Assembly (NCBI GenBank): GCA_038254525.1
Contig: JBBSGC010000061.1
Span: forward strand, 1 to 11,568
DNA length: 11,568 nucleotides
Direction: 5' to 3'
Origin: JBBSGC01 sp038254525
Lineage (GTDB): Bacteria > Actinomycetota > Actinomycetes > Propionibacteriales > Nocardioidaceae
This document shows positions 5,314-11,568 of the stretch, in pieces (position 1 is the stretch's first letter; every line of letters starts with the position of its first letter). A model generated the notes under the pieces. That model searched no databases. It worked only from the letters and a program-made list of their open reading frames with translations, and was not told the DNA's origin. The position numbers were made by a program, and so were the translations under genes.

Positions 5314-7808
5314 GCGGAACCTCCGTCGTTGACGCCGGTCGGCAGCGAGCCGCTGCTGTTCTCCGGTGCGGTGTACTGCTCCAGGGACGGGGTGCCCGCC
5401 ACGGCCGCCTCTGCGATGCCCAGTCCCTGGATGGCCTGCCACACCCGGTGCGGAGAGCAGGGCATCGTGATGTCGCGGACGCCGAGGTGCCGCAGCGCGT
5501 CGATGACGCCGTTGACGATGGCCGGTGTCGAGGCGATCGTGCCCGCCTCGCCGACACCCTTGACCCCGAGGTCGTTGGTCAGCGACGGCGTCTCGGTGCG
5601 GTCGGTGACGAAGCGCGGCAGGTCGGCCGCACTGGGCACGAGGTAGTCGACGAAGGAACCGGTCACCAAGGTGCCCTGCTCGTCGTAGACCGCCTCCTCG
5701 AACAGCGCCTGCGCGATGCCCTGCACGAGTCCGCCGTGCACCTGGCCCTCCACGATCAGCGGGTTGACCACGTTGCCGATGTCGTCGACGCAGACGTACT
5801 TGCGGATCGAGGTCGCGCCGGTCTCGGTGTCGACCTCCATCGCTGCCAGGTGGGTGCCGTGGGGGAAGGAGAAGTTGACCGGGTCGAAAGTCGCGTCGGC
5901 GTCGAGGCTCGGCTCGAACCCGTCGGGCAGGTTGTGCGCGGCAAAGGTCGCCAATGCGACCTCTCCGATGGCCATCCCCGACTCCGTGCCCCGCACGGTG
6001 AACCGGCCGTCAGCGAACTCCAGGTCGCCGACGTCGGCCTCGAGCAGGTGGGCGGCGACCTGCCTCGCCCTGTCGATCACCTTGTCGGCCGCCTTCAGCA
6101 CCGCCTGCCCGCCCACGACAAGTGAGCGCGACCCGTAGGTGTCGAGCCCGCGGTGAGCGATCGAGGTGTCGCCGTGCAGCACCTCGACGTCCTCGAAGGC
6201 CACGCCGAGCTTGTCGGCGACGATCTGGCTCCACGCGGTCTCGTGGCCCTGCCCGTGGGGACTGACCCCGGTGATCACCTCGACCTTGCCCGTGGGCAGC
6301 ATGCGGATACCCGCGTACTCCCAGCCGCCGGCGCCGTAGGACAGGGCGCCCAGCACCCGCGACGGAGCCAGCCCGCACATCTCGGTGAACGTCGAGACCC
6401 CGATGCCGAGCTGAACCTGGTCACCGGACTCCCTGCGGCGCTGCTGCTCCGCTCGCAGCTCGTCGTAGCCGAAGAGCTCCTTCGCTTTCGCGGTGGCCGC
6501 CTCGTAGTTGCCGGAGTCGTACTCGAGCCCGGCCACTGTCGAGAACGGGAACTCGTCGTGCTTGATCCAGTTCCGCTCGCGGACCTCGATCGGGTCGACG
6601 CCGAGCTCGGCAGCGAGCTCGTCCATGAGCCGCTCGATCGCGAACGTCGCCTCCGGGCGGCCGGCACCACGGTAGGCGTCGGTCCAGGTCTTGTTGGTGA
6701 ACACGTTGGTGCACGTGAAGCGGTAGGCGGGGAACTTGTAGATCGCGTTGTACATGAACGCCCCGAGGATCGGCACGCCCGGGGTCACCAGGCCCAGGTA
6801 GGCACCCATGTCGGCGAGCAGGTCGACCCGCAGGCCGGTGACCGTGCCGTCACCGCGGGCCGCCAGCGTCAACCGCTGCACCTGGTCGCGACCGTGGTGA
6901 CCGGCGACGAGTGACTCGCTGCGGGTCTCGGTGTACTTCACGGGCTTGCCGAGCCGCTGCGCGACCAGCAGCGTGATGACCTCCTCCGGCGTCACCTGTA
7001 GCTTGCCGCCGAAACCGCCGCCGACATCGGGGGCGATCACCCGCAGCTTGCTCTCCGACACCCCACAGGTCAGCGCCAGCATCAGGCGCAGGATGTGCGG
7101 GACCTGCGTGGCCGACCACATCACCACCTGCTCGCCGGTCGGGTCGACCACTGTGGAGCGGGGCTCCATGAACGCCGGGATCACCCGCTGCTGACGGAAG
7201 GTGCGCTCGATGACGACGCCGCCGTCCTGCCGAGCCTGGGCGATGGCGTCCTCAACGTCGCTGCCGGTGCCGGCCTCGGCGGAGTCGAAAACCCAGGTCG
7301 CTGAGGCGTTGGTGCCGAGGTCGGGGTGTGCGTACGGCTCACCCGCCGCGGCCGTCTCGAGATCGAGGACGACCGGCAGCTCCTCGTAGTCGACGTCGAC
7401 CAGCTCACTGGCGTCGCGGGCGTCCCGTGGGCTGCGAGCAGCGATCACCGCGACGATCTCGCCGGCGAAGGCGACCCGGTCGACCGCCACCGCGCTGTGG
7501 TGTGGCGCCTTCTGGTCGGGCGTGATCGGCCAGGCGCACGGGAGGCTGCCGTGCGCCTCGGCGAGGTCGGCGCCGGTCAGCACGGCGAGCACACCCGGGG
7601 CGGCCGCGGCGGCGGCGGTGTCGACCGAAGCGATCCGCGCGTGCGCGTAGGGGCTGCGCACCATCGAGAGGTGGACCATCCCGGGCAGCGTGATGTTGTC
7701 GGTGTAGCGCGTGCGGCCGGTGATCAGCCGCCGGTCCTCCTTGCGGAGCCGGGCCCGGCCCACCTCGCCGGTGACCGGGGCCGAGGGGCGGTCGTCGAGG
7801 GCGGTCAT
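5310..7808 (-). CDS. coxL: CoxL, molybdopterin-binding large subunit, form II (AYRGAGR)
   Basis: An 832-residue catalytic subunit of a molybdenum hydroxylase. In order: N-terminal a/b hammerhead domain (VGRARLRKEDRRLITGRTRY, VRSPYAHARI), FMEPRSTV (~214-221), QVPHILRLM (~235-243), GGGFGGK (263-269), DAYRGAGRPEA (377-387), GQGHETAWSQI (519-529) and KGVGEAGTIAS (750-760), whose Glu754 matches the catalytic base of the superfamily. Proven form I CO dehydrogenases carry AYxCSFR with the Cu-binding cysteine. Here the motif at 378-384 is AYRGAGR with no cysteine, which places the protein in form II. Whether form II oxidises CO or another substrate is unsettled. No signal peptide is seen, so it is cytoplasmic. 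The ATG overlaps the coxS stop (ATGA), with GGAGG at 7816-7820. A low-complexity tail (~801-832) ends the protein. Confidence 0.95.
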   Translation of the reverse strand: MTALDDRPSAPVTGEVGRARLRKEDRRLITGRTRYTDNITLPGMVHLSMVRSPYAHARIASVDTAAAAAAPGVLAVLTGADLAEAHGSLPCAWPITPDQKAPHHSAVAVDRVAFAGEIVAVIAARSPRDARDASELVDVDYEELPVVLDLETAAAGEPYAHPDLGTNASATWVFDSAEAGTGSDVEDAIAQARQDGGVVIERTFRQQRVIPAFMEPRSTVVDPTGEQVVMWSATQVPHILRLMLALTCGVSESKLRVIAPDVGGGFGGKLQVTPEEVITLLVAQRLGKPVKYTETRSESLVAGHHGRDQVQRLTLAARGDGTVTGLRVDLLADMGAYLGLVTPGVPILGAFMYNAIYKFPAYRFTCTNVFTNKTWTDAYRGAGRPEATFAIERLMDELAAELGVDPIEVRERNWIKHDEFPFSTVAGLEYDSGNYEAATAKAKELFGYDELRAEQQRRRESGDQVQLGIGVSTFTEMCGLAPSRVLGALSYGAGGWEYAGIRMLPTGKVEVITGVSPHGQGHETAWSQIVADKLGVAFEDVEVLHGDTSIAHRGLDTYGSRSLVVGGQAVLKAADKVIDRARQVAAHLLEADVGDLEFADGRFTVRGTESGMAIGEVALATFAAHNLPDGFEPSLDADATFDPVNFSFPHGTHLAAMEVDTETGATSIRKYVCVDDIGNVVNPLIVEGQVHGGLVQGIAQALFEEAVYDEQGTLVTGSFVDYLVPSAADLPRFVTDRTETPSLTNDLGVKGVGEAGTIASTPAIVNGVIDALRHLGVRDITMPCSPHRVWQAIQGLGIAEAAVAGTPSLEQYTAPENSSGSLPTGVNDGGSA
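5320..5324 (-). promoter_or_regulatory. Ribosome binding site of coxM
   Basis: GGAGG on the minus strand, six bases before the ATG at 5313 and inside the end of coxL. It decides the coxM start over the open frame that reaches 5442. Confidence 0.75.
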
Positions 7809-8281
7809 GATGACACCTCCGCCGGGGCGCCGGCCGCCTGCTGCACGGCCTTGACGATGTTCTGGTAGCCGGTGCACCGGCACAGGTTGCCCTCGAGCCC
7901 CTCCCGGATCTCCCGCTCCGTCGGGTTCGGGTTCTCGTTGAGCAGGTCGATCGACTGCATGATCATCCCCGGCGTGCAGAAGCCGCACTGCAGGGCATGA
8001 CACTCGTGGAAGGCCTGCTGCATCGGGTGCAGCTCCCCGTCGCCGGCGAGGCCCTCGATGGTGGTCACCTCGCAGCCGTCGGCCTGGACCGCCAGGACTG
8101 TGCAGGACTTGACGCTGTGGCCGTCCAGATGCACGGTGCAGGCGCCGCAGTTGGTGGTGTCGCAGCCGACGACGGTGCCGGTCTTGCCCAGCTGCTCGCG
8201 CAGGTAGTAGACGAGCAGGGTTCGAGGCTCGACGTCGTCGCTGTGAGCAAGACCGTCGACGGTCACGCTGATCCGGGTCAT
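7805..8281 (-). CDS. coxS: CoxS, 2Fe-2S small subunit of form II CO dehydrogenase-like enzyme
   Basis: A 158-residue electron-transfer subunit with two [2Fe-2S] clusters. Plant-type ferredoxin site: Cys40, Cys45, Cys48 and Cys60 (GCDTTNCGACTVHLDG, then KSC). Helical second cluster: Cys99-x2-Cys102 (LQCGFCTPGMIMQ) and Cys134-x-Cys136 (GNLCRCTGYQNIV). All eight ligands are present and spacing and length are normal, so the subunit should work. It links the Mo centre of CoxL to the FAD of CoxM. The ATG at 8281 begins MTRISVTVDG, the usual start of the family. The frame is open for 11 more codons upstream (to 8314), but those residues look unrelated. The ribosome site is weak (GGGTGG). It follows the XdhC-like gene after 50 bp that contain a hairpin. 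Confidence 0.95.
   Translation of the reverse strand: MTRISVTVDGLAHSDDVEPRTLLVYYLREQLGKTGTVVGCDTTNCGACTVHLDGHSVKSCTVLAVQADGCEVTTIEGLAGDGELHPMQQAFHECHALQCGFCTPGMIMQSIDLLNENPNPTEREIREGLEGNLCRCTGYQNIVKAVQQAAGAPAEVSS
7816..7820 (-). promoter_or_regulatory. Ribosome binding site of coxL
   Basis: GGAGG on the minus strand, seven bases before the ATG at 7808 and inside the end of coxS. It fixes the coxL start and rules out the long upstream open frame as part of the protein. Confidence 0.75.
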
Positions 8282-8308
8282 GAGGCCACCCAACAGCCGT
8301 GTGACCCC

Positions 8309-8328
8309 GCGCACGACCCCAAGTGCGC
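8309..8328 (-). other. Intercistronic hairpin upstream of coxS
   Basis: On the minus strand, GCGCAC and GTGCGC form a perfect 6-bp stem around an 8-base loop (TTGGGGTC). It occupies the 50-bp gap between the XdhC-like stop (8332) and coxS (8281), the only real gap in the operon. There is no T-run after it, so it is unlikely to end transcription fully. It may be an mRNA-processing or stability element that sets the levels of structural and maturation genes apart. A role is inference. Confidence 0.35.
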
Positions 8329-8331
8329 CAG

Positions 8332-9480
8332 CTATCGCAAGGAGCGTTCGTGGTGGATGCGACCGGGCAGGTCGGCCAGTCGCCGGCCTTCCCCGCCCCA
8401 GCGCAGGGCGATGATCTCGGCGGCGATCGAAATCGCGGTCTCCTCCGGCGTCCGAGCCCCCAGATCCAGGCCGACCGGGCTGGAGAGCCGGGCGATCTCG
8501 GCCTCGGTGAGTCCGGTCTCACGCAGCCGAGCCAGCCGGTCCTCGTGCGTACGCCGGGAACCCATCGCGCCGATGTAGGCAACTCCGGGGAGCCGCAGCG
8601 CCACCTCCAGCAGCGGGACGTCGAACTTCGGGTCGTGGGTGAGCACGCAGAGCACCGTGCGCTCGTCGACGCCGCCCTCGGCGACCTGCTGCTCCAGGTA
8701 ACGGTGTGGCCAGTCGACGACCACCTCGTCGGCGTCCGGGAAGCGAGAGGTGGTGGCGAACACCGGACGGGCGTCGCACACGCTGACTCGATACCCGAGG
8801 AACGACCCCAGCCGGGCGACCGCGGCCGCGAAGTCGATGGCCCCGAACACCAGCATGCGCGGCTTCGGGGCGTAGGACGCGGCGAAGATCCGCATGCCCT
8901 CACCACGACGCTGGCCGTCGGGGCCGTAGGTCAGCAGCTCGCTGCGTCCACCTGCGAGCAGGCCGCGGACGTCGTCAGCGACGGCGTCGTCGGCTCGGGA
9001 GCTGCCGAGGCTGCCGCTGGTCAGCGCGCGGTCGCCGGCGCCGTCTCCGCGAACCACCAGCCGGCGGCCGAGCCAGGAGGCGTCGGGGTGCTCGACAACG
9101 GTGGCGACCGCGACCGGCTGGCCGGCCTCGATGTCGTCGCAGACCGCTGCCAGCTCCGGAAACGTCTGCTGGGACACGGGCTCGACGAAGACGTCGAGGA
9201 TCCCACCGCAGGTGAGCCCTACGGCGAACGCGTCGTCGTCGCTGACGCCGTAGCGCTGTAGAACCGGAATGCCGTCGGCAACGACCTGCTGGGCCAGCTC
9301 ATAGACGGCACCCTCGACGCAGCCGCCGGACACCGAGCCGACGGCGCTGTCGTCGGGGCCGACCAGCATGGCCGCCCCTGCGGGTCGCGGCGCCGAGCGC
9401 CAGGTGCCGACCACGGTGCCCATGCCGACCGCCTCGCCCTCGCGCCACCACCTCATCAGCTCCGGAAGGACCTCACGCAT
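8332..9480 (-). CDS. XdhC/CoxI-family molybdenum-cofactor maturation protein
   Basis: A 382-residue protein with both parts of the XdhC/CoxI family. The N-terminal domain has the hallmark GSVSGGCVEG (48-57, with conserved Cys54) and VGLTCGGILDVFVEPV (~87-102). The C-terminal Rossmann domain begins at PRMLVFGAIDFAAAVARLGS (~207-226) and ends with YIGAMGSRRTHEDR and LGARTPEETAISIAAEI. XdhC in Rhodobacter binds the molybdenum cofactor, helps its sulfuration and inserts it into xanthine dehydrogenase. CoxF and CoxI are the equivalents in cox clusters, so this protein probably serves CoxL. Position after coxE suggests coxF, but I give no symbol because the two are hard to tell apart. The ATG at 9480 overlaps the coxE stop by 8 nt. 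Earlier in-frame codons to 9540 are coxE in another frame. Confidence 0.9.
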   Translation of the reverse strand: MREVLPELMRWWREGEAVGMGTVVGTWRSAPRPAGAAMLVGPDDSAVGSVSGGCVEGAVYELAQQVVADGIPVLQRYGVSDDDAFAVGLTCGGILDVFVEPVSQQTFPELAAVCDDIEAGQPVAVATVVEHPDASWLGRRLVVRGDGAGDRALTSGSLGSSRADDAVADDVRGLLAGGRSELLTYGPDGQRRGEGMRIFAASYAPKPRMLVFGAIDFAAAVARLGSFLGYRVSVCDARPVFATTSRFPDADEVVVDWPHRYLEQQVAEGGVDERTVLCVLTHDPKFDVPLLEVALRLPGVAYIGAMGSRRTHEDRLARLRETGLTEAEIARLSSPVGLDLGARTPEETAISIAAEIIALRWGGEGRRLADLPGRIHHERSLR

Positions 9481-10591
9481 CGGCGACCAGCTCCAGGAGC
9501 TCGGCAAACGCAGCCATCGAGTGGCCGGCCACGAGCGCATCCAGGTGTGGCAGGGCCGCAGCGATGCCGCCCTGGACGGGCAGGTAGCCGACCTTGCCGC
9601 GGTGCGGGTTCATCCACACCACTGCGTGTGCCAACCGCCGCAGCCGCTCGACTTGTTCCCCCAGCTGGACTGGGTCGCCCCGCTCCCACCCGTCGCTGGC
9701 GACGACCACGACGGCGCCGCGCGCCGCGCCGCGCTGCCCCCACCGATCGGTGAAGACGCGCAGCGTCTCCCCCAGCCGGGTGCCGCCCGACCAGTCCGGC
9801 ACCGTGGCACCGGCGGCGCGCAGGGCCTCGTCCGGGTCGCGCAGCCTCAGGGCCGGCGTGACCCGGGTCAGCCGGGTACCCACCGTGAACACCTCCACGC
9901 CCCTTGGATGCCCTCGGGCGAAGCGGTGCGCCAGCCGCAGCAGCGCGTCGGCGTAGGGCTCCATCGAGCCGGACACGTCGACCAGCCAGATGACCCGACG
10001 CAGTCGCCGGGCGGGCCTCCGGTACCGGAGCGGGCCCGGCTCACCAGCCCGGCGCAGCTGGTCGCGCAGCGTGCGTCGCGGGTCGATCTCGCCGCGGGCG
10101 AACTCGCGGCGTCGCGGGCTGCGCCGCGTCGGAGGTCGCACCGACAGCCCGTCGAACAGCCGGGCCAAGCTGGTGCGCTCCGCTGCGGACAGCCCGGCGA
10201 TGTCGCGGTGCCGCAGCACCTCCTCGGCGCTGGCCACGGTGCGCAACAGCGAGCCGTCGCCGTCTTGTGCCGACGCCTCGGCGGCCAGCGCGGCCTGCTG
10301 CACCGTGCGCAGCGGGGGCTGCTGGCCGCGACGAGGGGGCGCTGCGCCGCAGAACCATGCGTCGAACACCCGGTCGAAGACGTCATGGTCATCCGGGGAC
10401 GCACACAGCGTGCCGCGACCTGCCCAGTAGAGCGCGGAGCGGTCCGCTGCCCCGGCCAGGCAGGCAGCCTGCAGAAAGGCGGCGGTCCGGTCGGCGGTCA
10501 CGCCGACACCGGCGTGTCGAAGCGCCCGCCCGAAGGCGACCAGCAGCTCGTCGGCGGCGATCACCGGTGGGCCAGCAGCCGACGCGATCAC
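9473..10591 (-). CDS. coxE: CoxE, von Willebrand factor type A domain protein
   Basis: A 372-residue protein. The N-terminal ~200 residues are a helical CoxE region (ELLVAFGRALRHAGVGVTAD, YWAGRGTLCASPDDHDVFDR, LRHRDIAGLSAAERTSLARL). The C-terminal part is a VWA domain with an apparently complete metal-ion site: DVSGS (205-209), Thr271 in SGGTRLGE and Asp300 in ASDGWERGD. In Oligotropha, CoxD (AAA+) and CoxE (VWA) work together to mature the CO dehydrogenase active site; the pair resembles MoxR/VWA chaperones. The GTG at 10591 was chosen because it forms a GTGA overlap with the coxD stop and its protein begins where family members do. The frame extends to an ATG at 10771, but that part is coxD in another frame and Arg/Gly-rich. 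The ribosome site is weak, so translation probably depends on coxD. Confidence 0.9.
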   Translation of the reverse strand: MIASAAGPPVIAADELLVAFGRALRHAGVGVTADRTAAFLQAACLAGAADRSALYWAGRGTLCASPDDHDVFDRVFDAWFCGAAPPRRGQQPPLRTVQQAALAAEASAQDGDGSLLRTVASAEEVLRHRDIAGLSAAERTSLARLFDGLSVRPPTRRSPRRREFARGEIDPRRTLRDQLRRAGEPGPLRYRRPARRLRRVIWLVDVSGSMEPYADALLRLAHRFARGHPRGVEVFTVGTRLTRVTPALRLRDPDEALRAAGATVPDWSGGTRLGETLRVFTDRWGQRGAARGAVVVVASDGWERGDPVQLGEQVERLRRLAHAVVWMNPHRGKVGYLPVQGGIAAALPHLDALVAGHSMAAFAELLELVADA

Positions 10592-11475
10592 CCGGCCAGC
10601 ACCACGTCGAGGGCGTCGCGCACCCGGTCGGCGTCCTCCCGGTACTTCACCACCGCGCCGAGCGTGGCTCCGGCCACCTCCAGGTCCAGGTCGTCGCGCC
10701 CGAGTGCGTGCAGGGCGCGCGCCCAGTCGATCGTCTCGGCCACACCCGGTGGCTTCAGGATGCCGTCGCAAGCCCGGATCTTGTGCACCGCGGCCGCCAC
10801 CTGCTCGGCCAGCCGCTGGGACACCTCAGGCATCCGGCTGCGCACGATCTCGACCTCGCGGGCCAGACCCGGGTGCTCGATCCAGTGGTAGAGACAGCGT
10901 CGCTTCAGCGCGTCGTGCAGCTCCCGGGTCCGGTTGGAGGTGAGCACGACGATCGGCGGCACCTCGGCTCGTACGACTCCGTACTCCGGGATCGTCACGG
11001 CCGCGGTCGACAGCACCTCGAGCAGAAAGGCCTCGAACTCGTCGTCGGCGCGGTCGACCTCGTCGACGAGCAGCACCGCCGGACTGTGCCGAAGAGCGCG
11101 CAGGATCGGCCGGTCGAGCAGGAACCGGTCCTGGAACAACGACTCCTCCAGGGTGTCCACGTCCAGTGCCGTGCTGCTGGCAGCCTCCACGGCTCGCAGG
11201 TGCAGGATCTGACGCGGGAAGTCCCAGTCGTACAACGCCTGGCTGGCGTCGATCCCCTCGTAGCACTGCAGGCGGATCAGCGGGACCCCGACCGCCTCCG
11301 CCAGCGCCTCGGCCAGAGCGGTCTTGCCGGTGCCGGGCTCGCCCTCCAGCAGCAGTGGGCGGTGCATCGCCAGCGCCAAGAAGGTGATGGTGGCCAGGCC
11401 CTCGTCGCTCAGATAGCCGGTGGCGCACAGTCGGGTGCCGACTTCGGCCGCCGACCCGAACCCGTCGTGGACCAC
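10588..11475 (-). CDS. coxD: CoxD, MoxR-family AAA+ ATPase
   Basis: A 295-residue AAA+ ATPase. Walker A GEPGTGKT (45-52), Walker B LLVDEVDRAD (135-144), sensor 1 VVLTSNRTRELHDALKRRC (~176-194, with probable arginine-finger residues) and a C-terminal lid (LKPPGVAETIDWARALHAL). The sequence CYEGIDASQALYDWDFPRQI is typical of CoxD-like MoxR proteins. In Oligotropha, CoxD is an ATP-driven chaperone needed to build the sulfur-bridged Mo-Cu site of CO dehydrogenase. The form II CoxL here lacks the copper cysteine, so its exact job must differ, perhaps unfolding or opening the apoenzyme for cofactor insertion. It is the first visible gene of the operon. The GTG at 11475 has a strong GAGGAGG ribosome site five bases upstream and starts MVHDGFGSAAEVG. 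A GTGA overlap joins it to coxE. Confidence 0.92.
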   Translation of the reverse strand: MVHDGFGSAAEVGTRLCATGYLSDEGLATITFLALAMHRPLLLEGEPGTGKTALAEALAEAVGVPLIRLQCYEGIDASQALYDWDFPRQILHLRAVEAASSTALDVDTLEESLFQDRFLLDRPILRALRHSPAVLLVDEVDRADDEFEAFLLEVLSTAAVTIPEYGVVRAEVPPIVVLTSNRTRELHDALKRRCLYHWIEHPGLAREVEIVRSRMPEVSQRLAEQVAAAVHKIRACDGILKPPGVAETIDWARALHALGRDDLDLEVAGATLGAVVKYREDADRVRDALDVVLAG

Positions 11476-11568
11476 GCGTGCCTCCTCTTTGTCCGGCTCC
11501 GTTCGAGCCTAGACCGGGGCCGCCGGCGGGGCCGAGCCTGTACGCCCCCCGACCGGGCCGTCGACGTC
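11476..11568 (-). promoter_or_regulatory. Leader of the cox operon: strong ribosome site, weak promoter candidate
   Basis: These 93 bp up to the right edge contain no recognisable gene. On the minus strand AAAGAGGAGG (11481-11490) is a strong ribosome site that fixes the GTG start of coxD. TAGGCT (11506-11511) has the TAnnnT form of a -10 element, but no good -35 lies about 17 bp upstream of it, where the sequence is very GC-rich. The operon may therefore start further right, outside the window. Confidence 0.35.

Noticed and set aside
4438..5646. 402-residue open frame on the plus strand
   Set aside because: It is antisense to coxM and the end of coxL; the FAD-binding motifs of CoxM on the other strand settle the case.
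7809..8906. Open frame that extends coxL upstream to give a 1198-residue protein
   Set aside because: This part lies over coxS and the XdhC-like gene in another frame, is rich in Arg/Ser/Pro as GC-rich shadow frames are, and the true coxL start at 7808 has a ribosome site and an ATGA overlap.
3793..9480. Operon read as a xanthine dehydrogenase or nicotine/quinoline dehydrogenase cluster
   Set aside because: Subunits S, L and M are separate as in CO dehydrogenase-like enzymes, and coxD, coxE and coxG are cox-cluster markers. Substrate remains open because of the AYRGAGR motif.
10592..10771. Upstream extension of coxE
   Set aside because: It is coxD in another frame and Arg/Gly-rich; the GTG at 10591 gives the usual 4-nt overlap.
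9368..10891. 507-residue open frame on the plus strand
   Set aside because: It is antisense to coxE and to the ends of its neighbours, with no recognisable motif; real proteins are on the minus strand here.
1..11568. Search for mobile elements, CRISPR arrays and tRNA genes
   Set aside because: No transposase, integrase, regular repeat array, terminal inverted repeat or tRNA-like cloverleaf was noticed by eye; base composition looks even across the window, so no sign of recent transfer is claimed.

Overview
The window is very GC-rich (codon third positions overwhelmingly G or C), densely coded, and has GTG as well as ATG starts. Together with its gene families (a HelR-type RNA polymerase recycling helicase, a DUF4031 domain, a form II cox cluster) this points to a chromosomal segment of a high-GC actinomycete. 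The genus cannot be read from the sequence. I see no tRNA, rRNA, CRISPR array, insertion sequence or prophage gene.

Left part (1-3792). The 3' part of a HelD/HelR-family gene runs off the left edge and ends at 1413. One base later an HD-domain phosphohydrolase gene begins (1415-2026). A GC-rich hairpin (2042-2064) separates it from a convergent gene on the minus strand. That gene (2062-3264) encodes a DUF4031 domain fused to an S66-family LD-carboxypeptidase. A ~100-bp divergent intergenic region with a 10-bp tandem repeat leads into a small plus-strand gene (3363-3740) for an unrecognised protein with a probable Cys-rich metal knuckle.

Right part (3793-11475). Seven minus-strand genes form a compact operon, transcribed from right to left: MoxR-like AAA+ ATPase (coxD), von Willebrand A protein (coxE), XdhC/CoxI-family maturation factor, then the 2Fe-2S (coxS), molybdopterin (coxL) and FAD (coxM) subunits of a molybdenum hydroxylase, and finally the membrane-anchored SRPBCC protein CoxG. 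Four of the six junctions are stop/start overlaps of 4 to 8 nt. The only gap of any size (50 bp, between the XdhC-like gene and coxS) holds a hairpin.

How the genes fit together. CoxS, CoxL and CoxM are the three chains of an (LMS)2-type enzyme. CoxD and CoxE resemble the AAA+/VWA pair that matures the active site in Oligotropha. The XdhC-like protein probably handles or sulfurates the molybdenum cofactor. CoxG probably recruits the enzyme to the membrane. The CoxL active-site motif is AYRGAGR and the gene order is S-L-M. Both mark the form II ('putative CODH') lineage, whose physiological substrate is unsettled, not the proven CO-oxidising form I with AYxCSFR. The best leads are this form II cluster with its own maturation cassette, the DUF4031-carboxypeptidase fusion, the HelR/HD gene pair, and two small non-coding structures. 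I found no wholly new multi-gene system.
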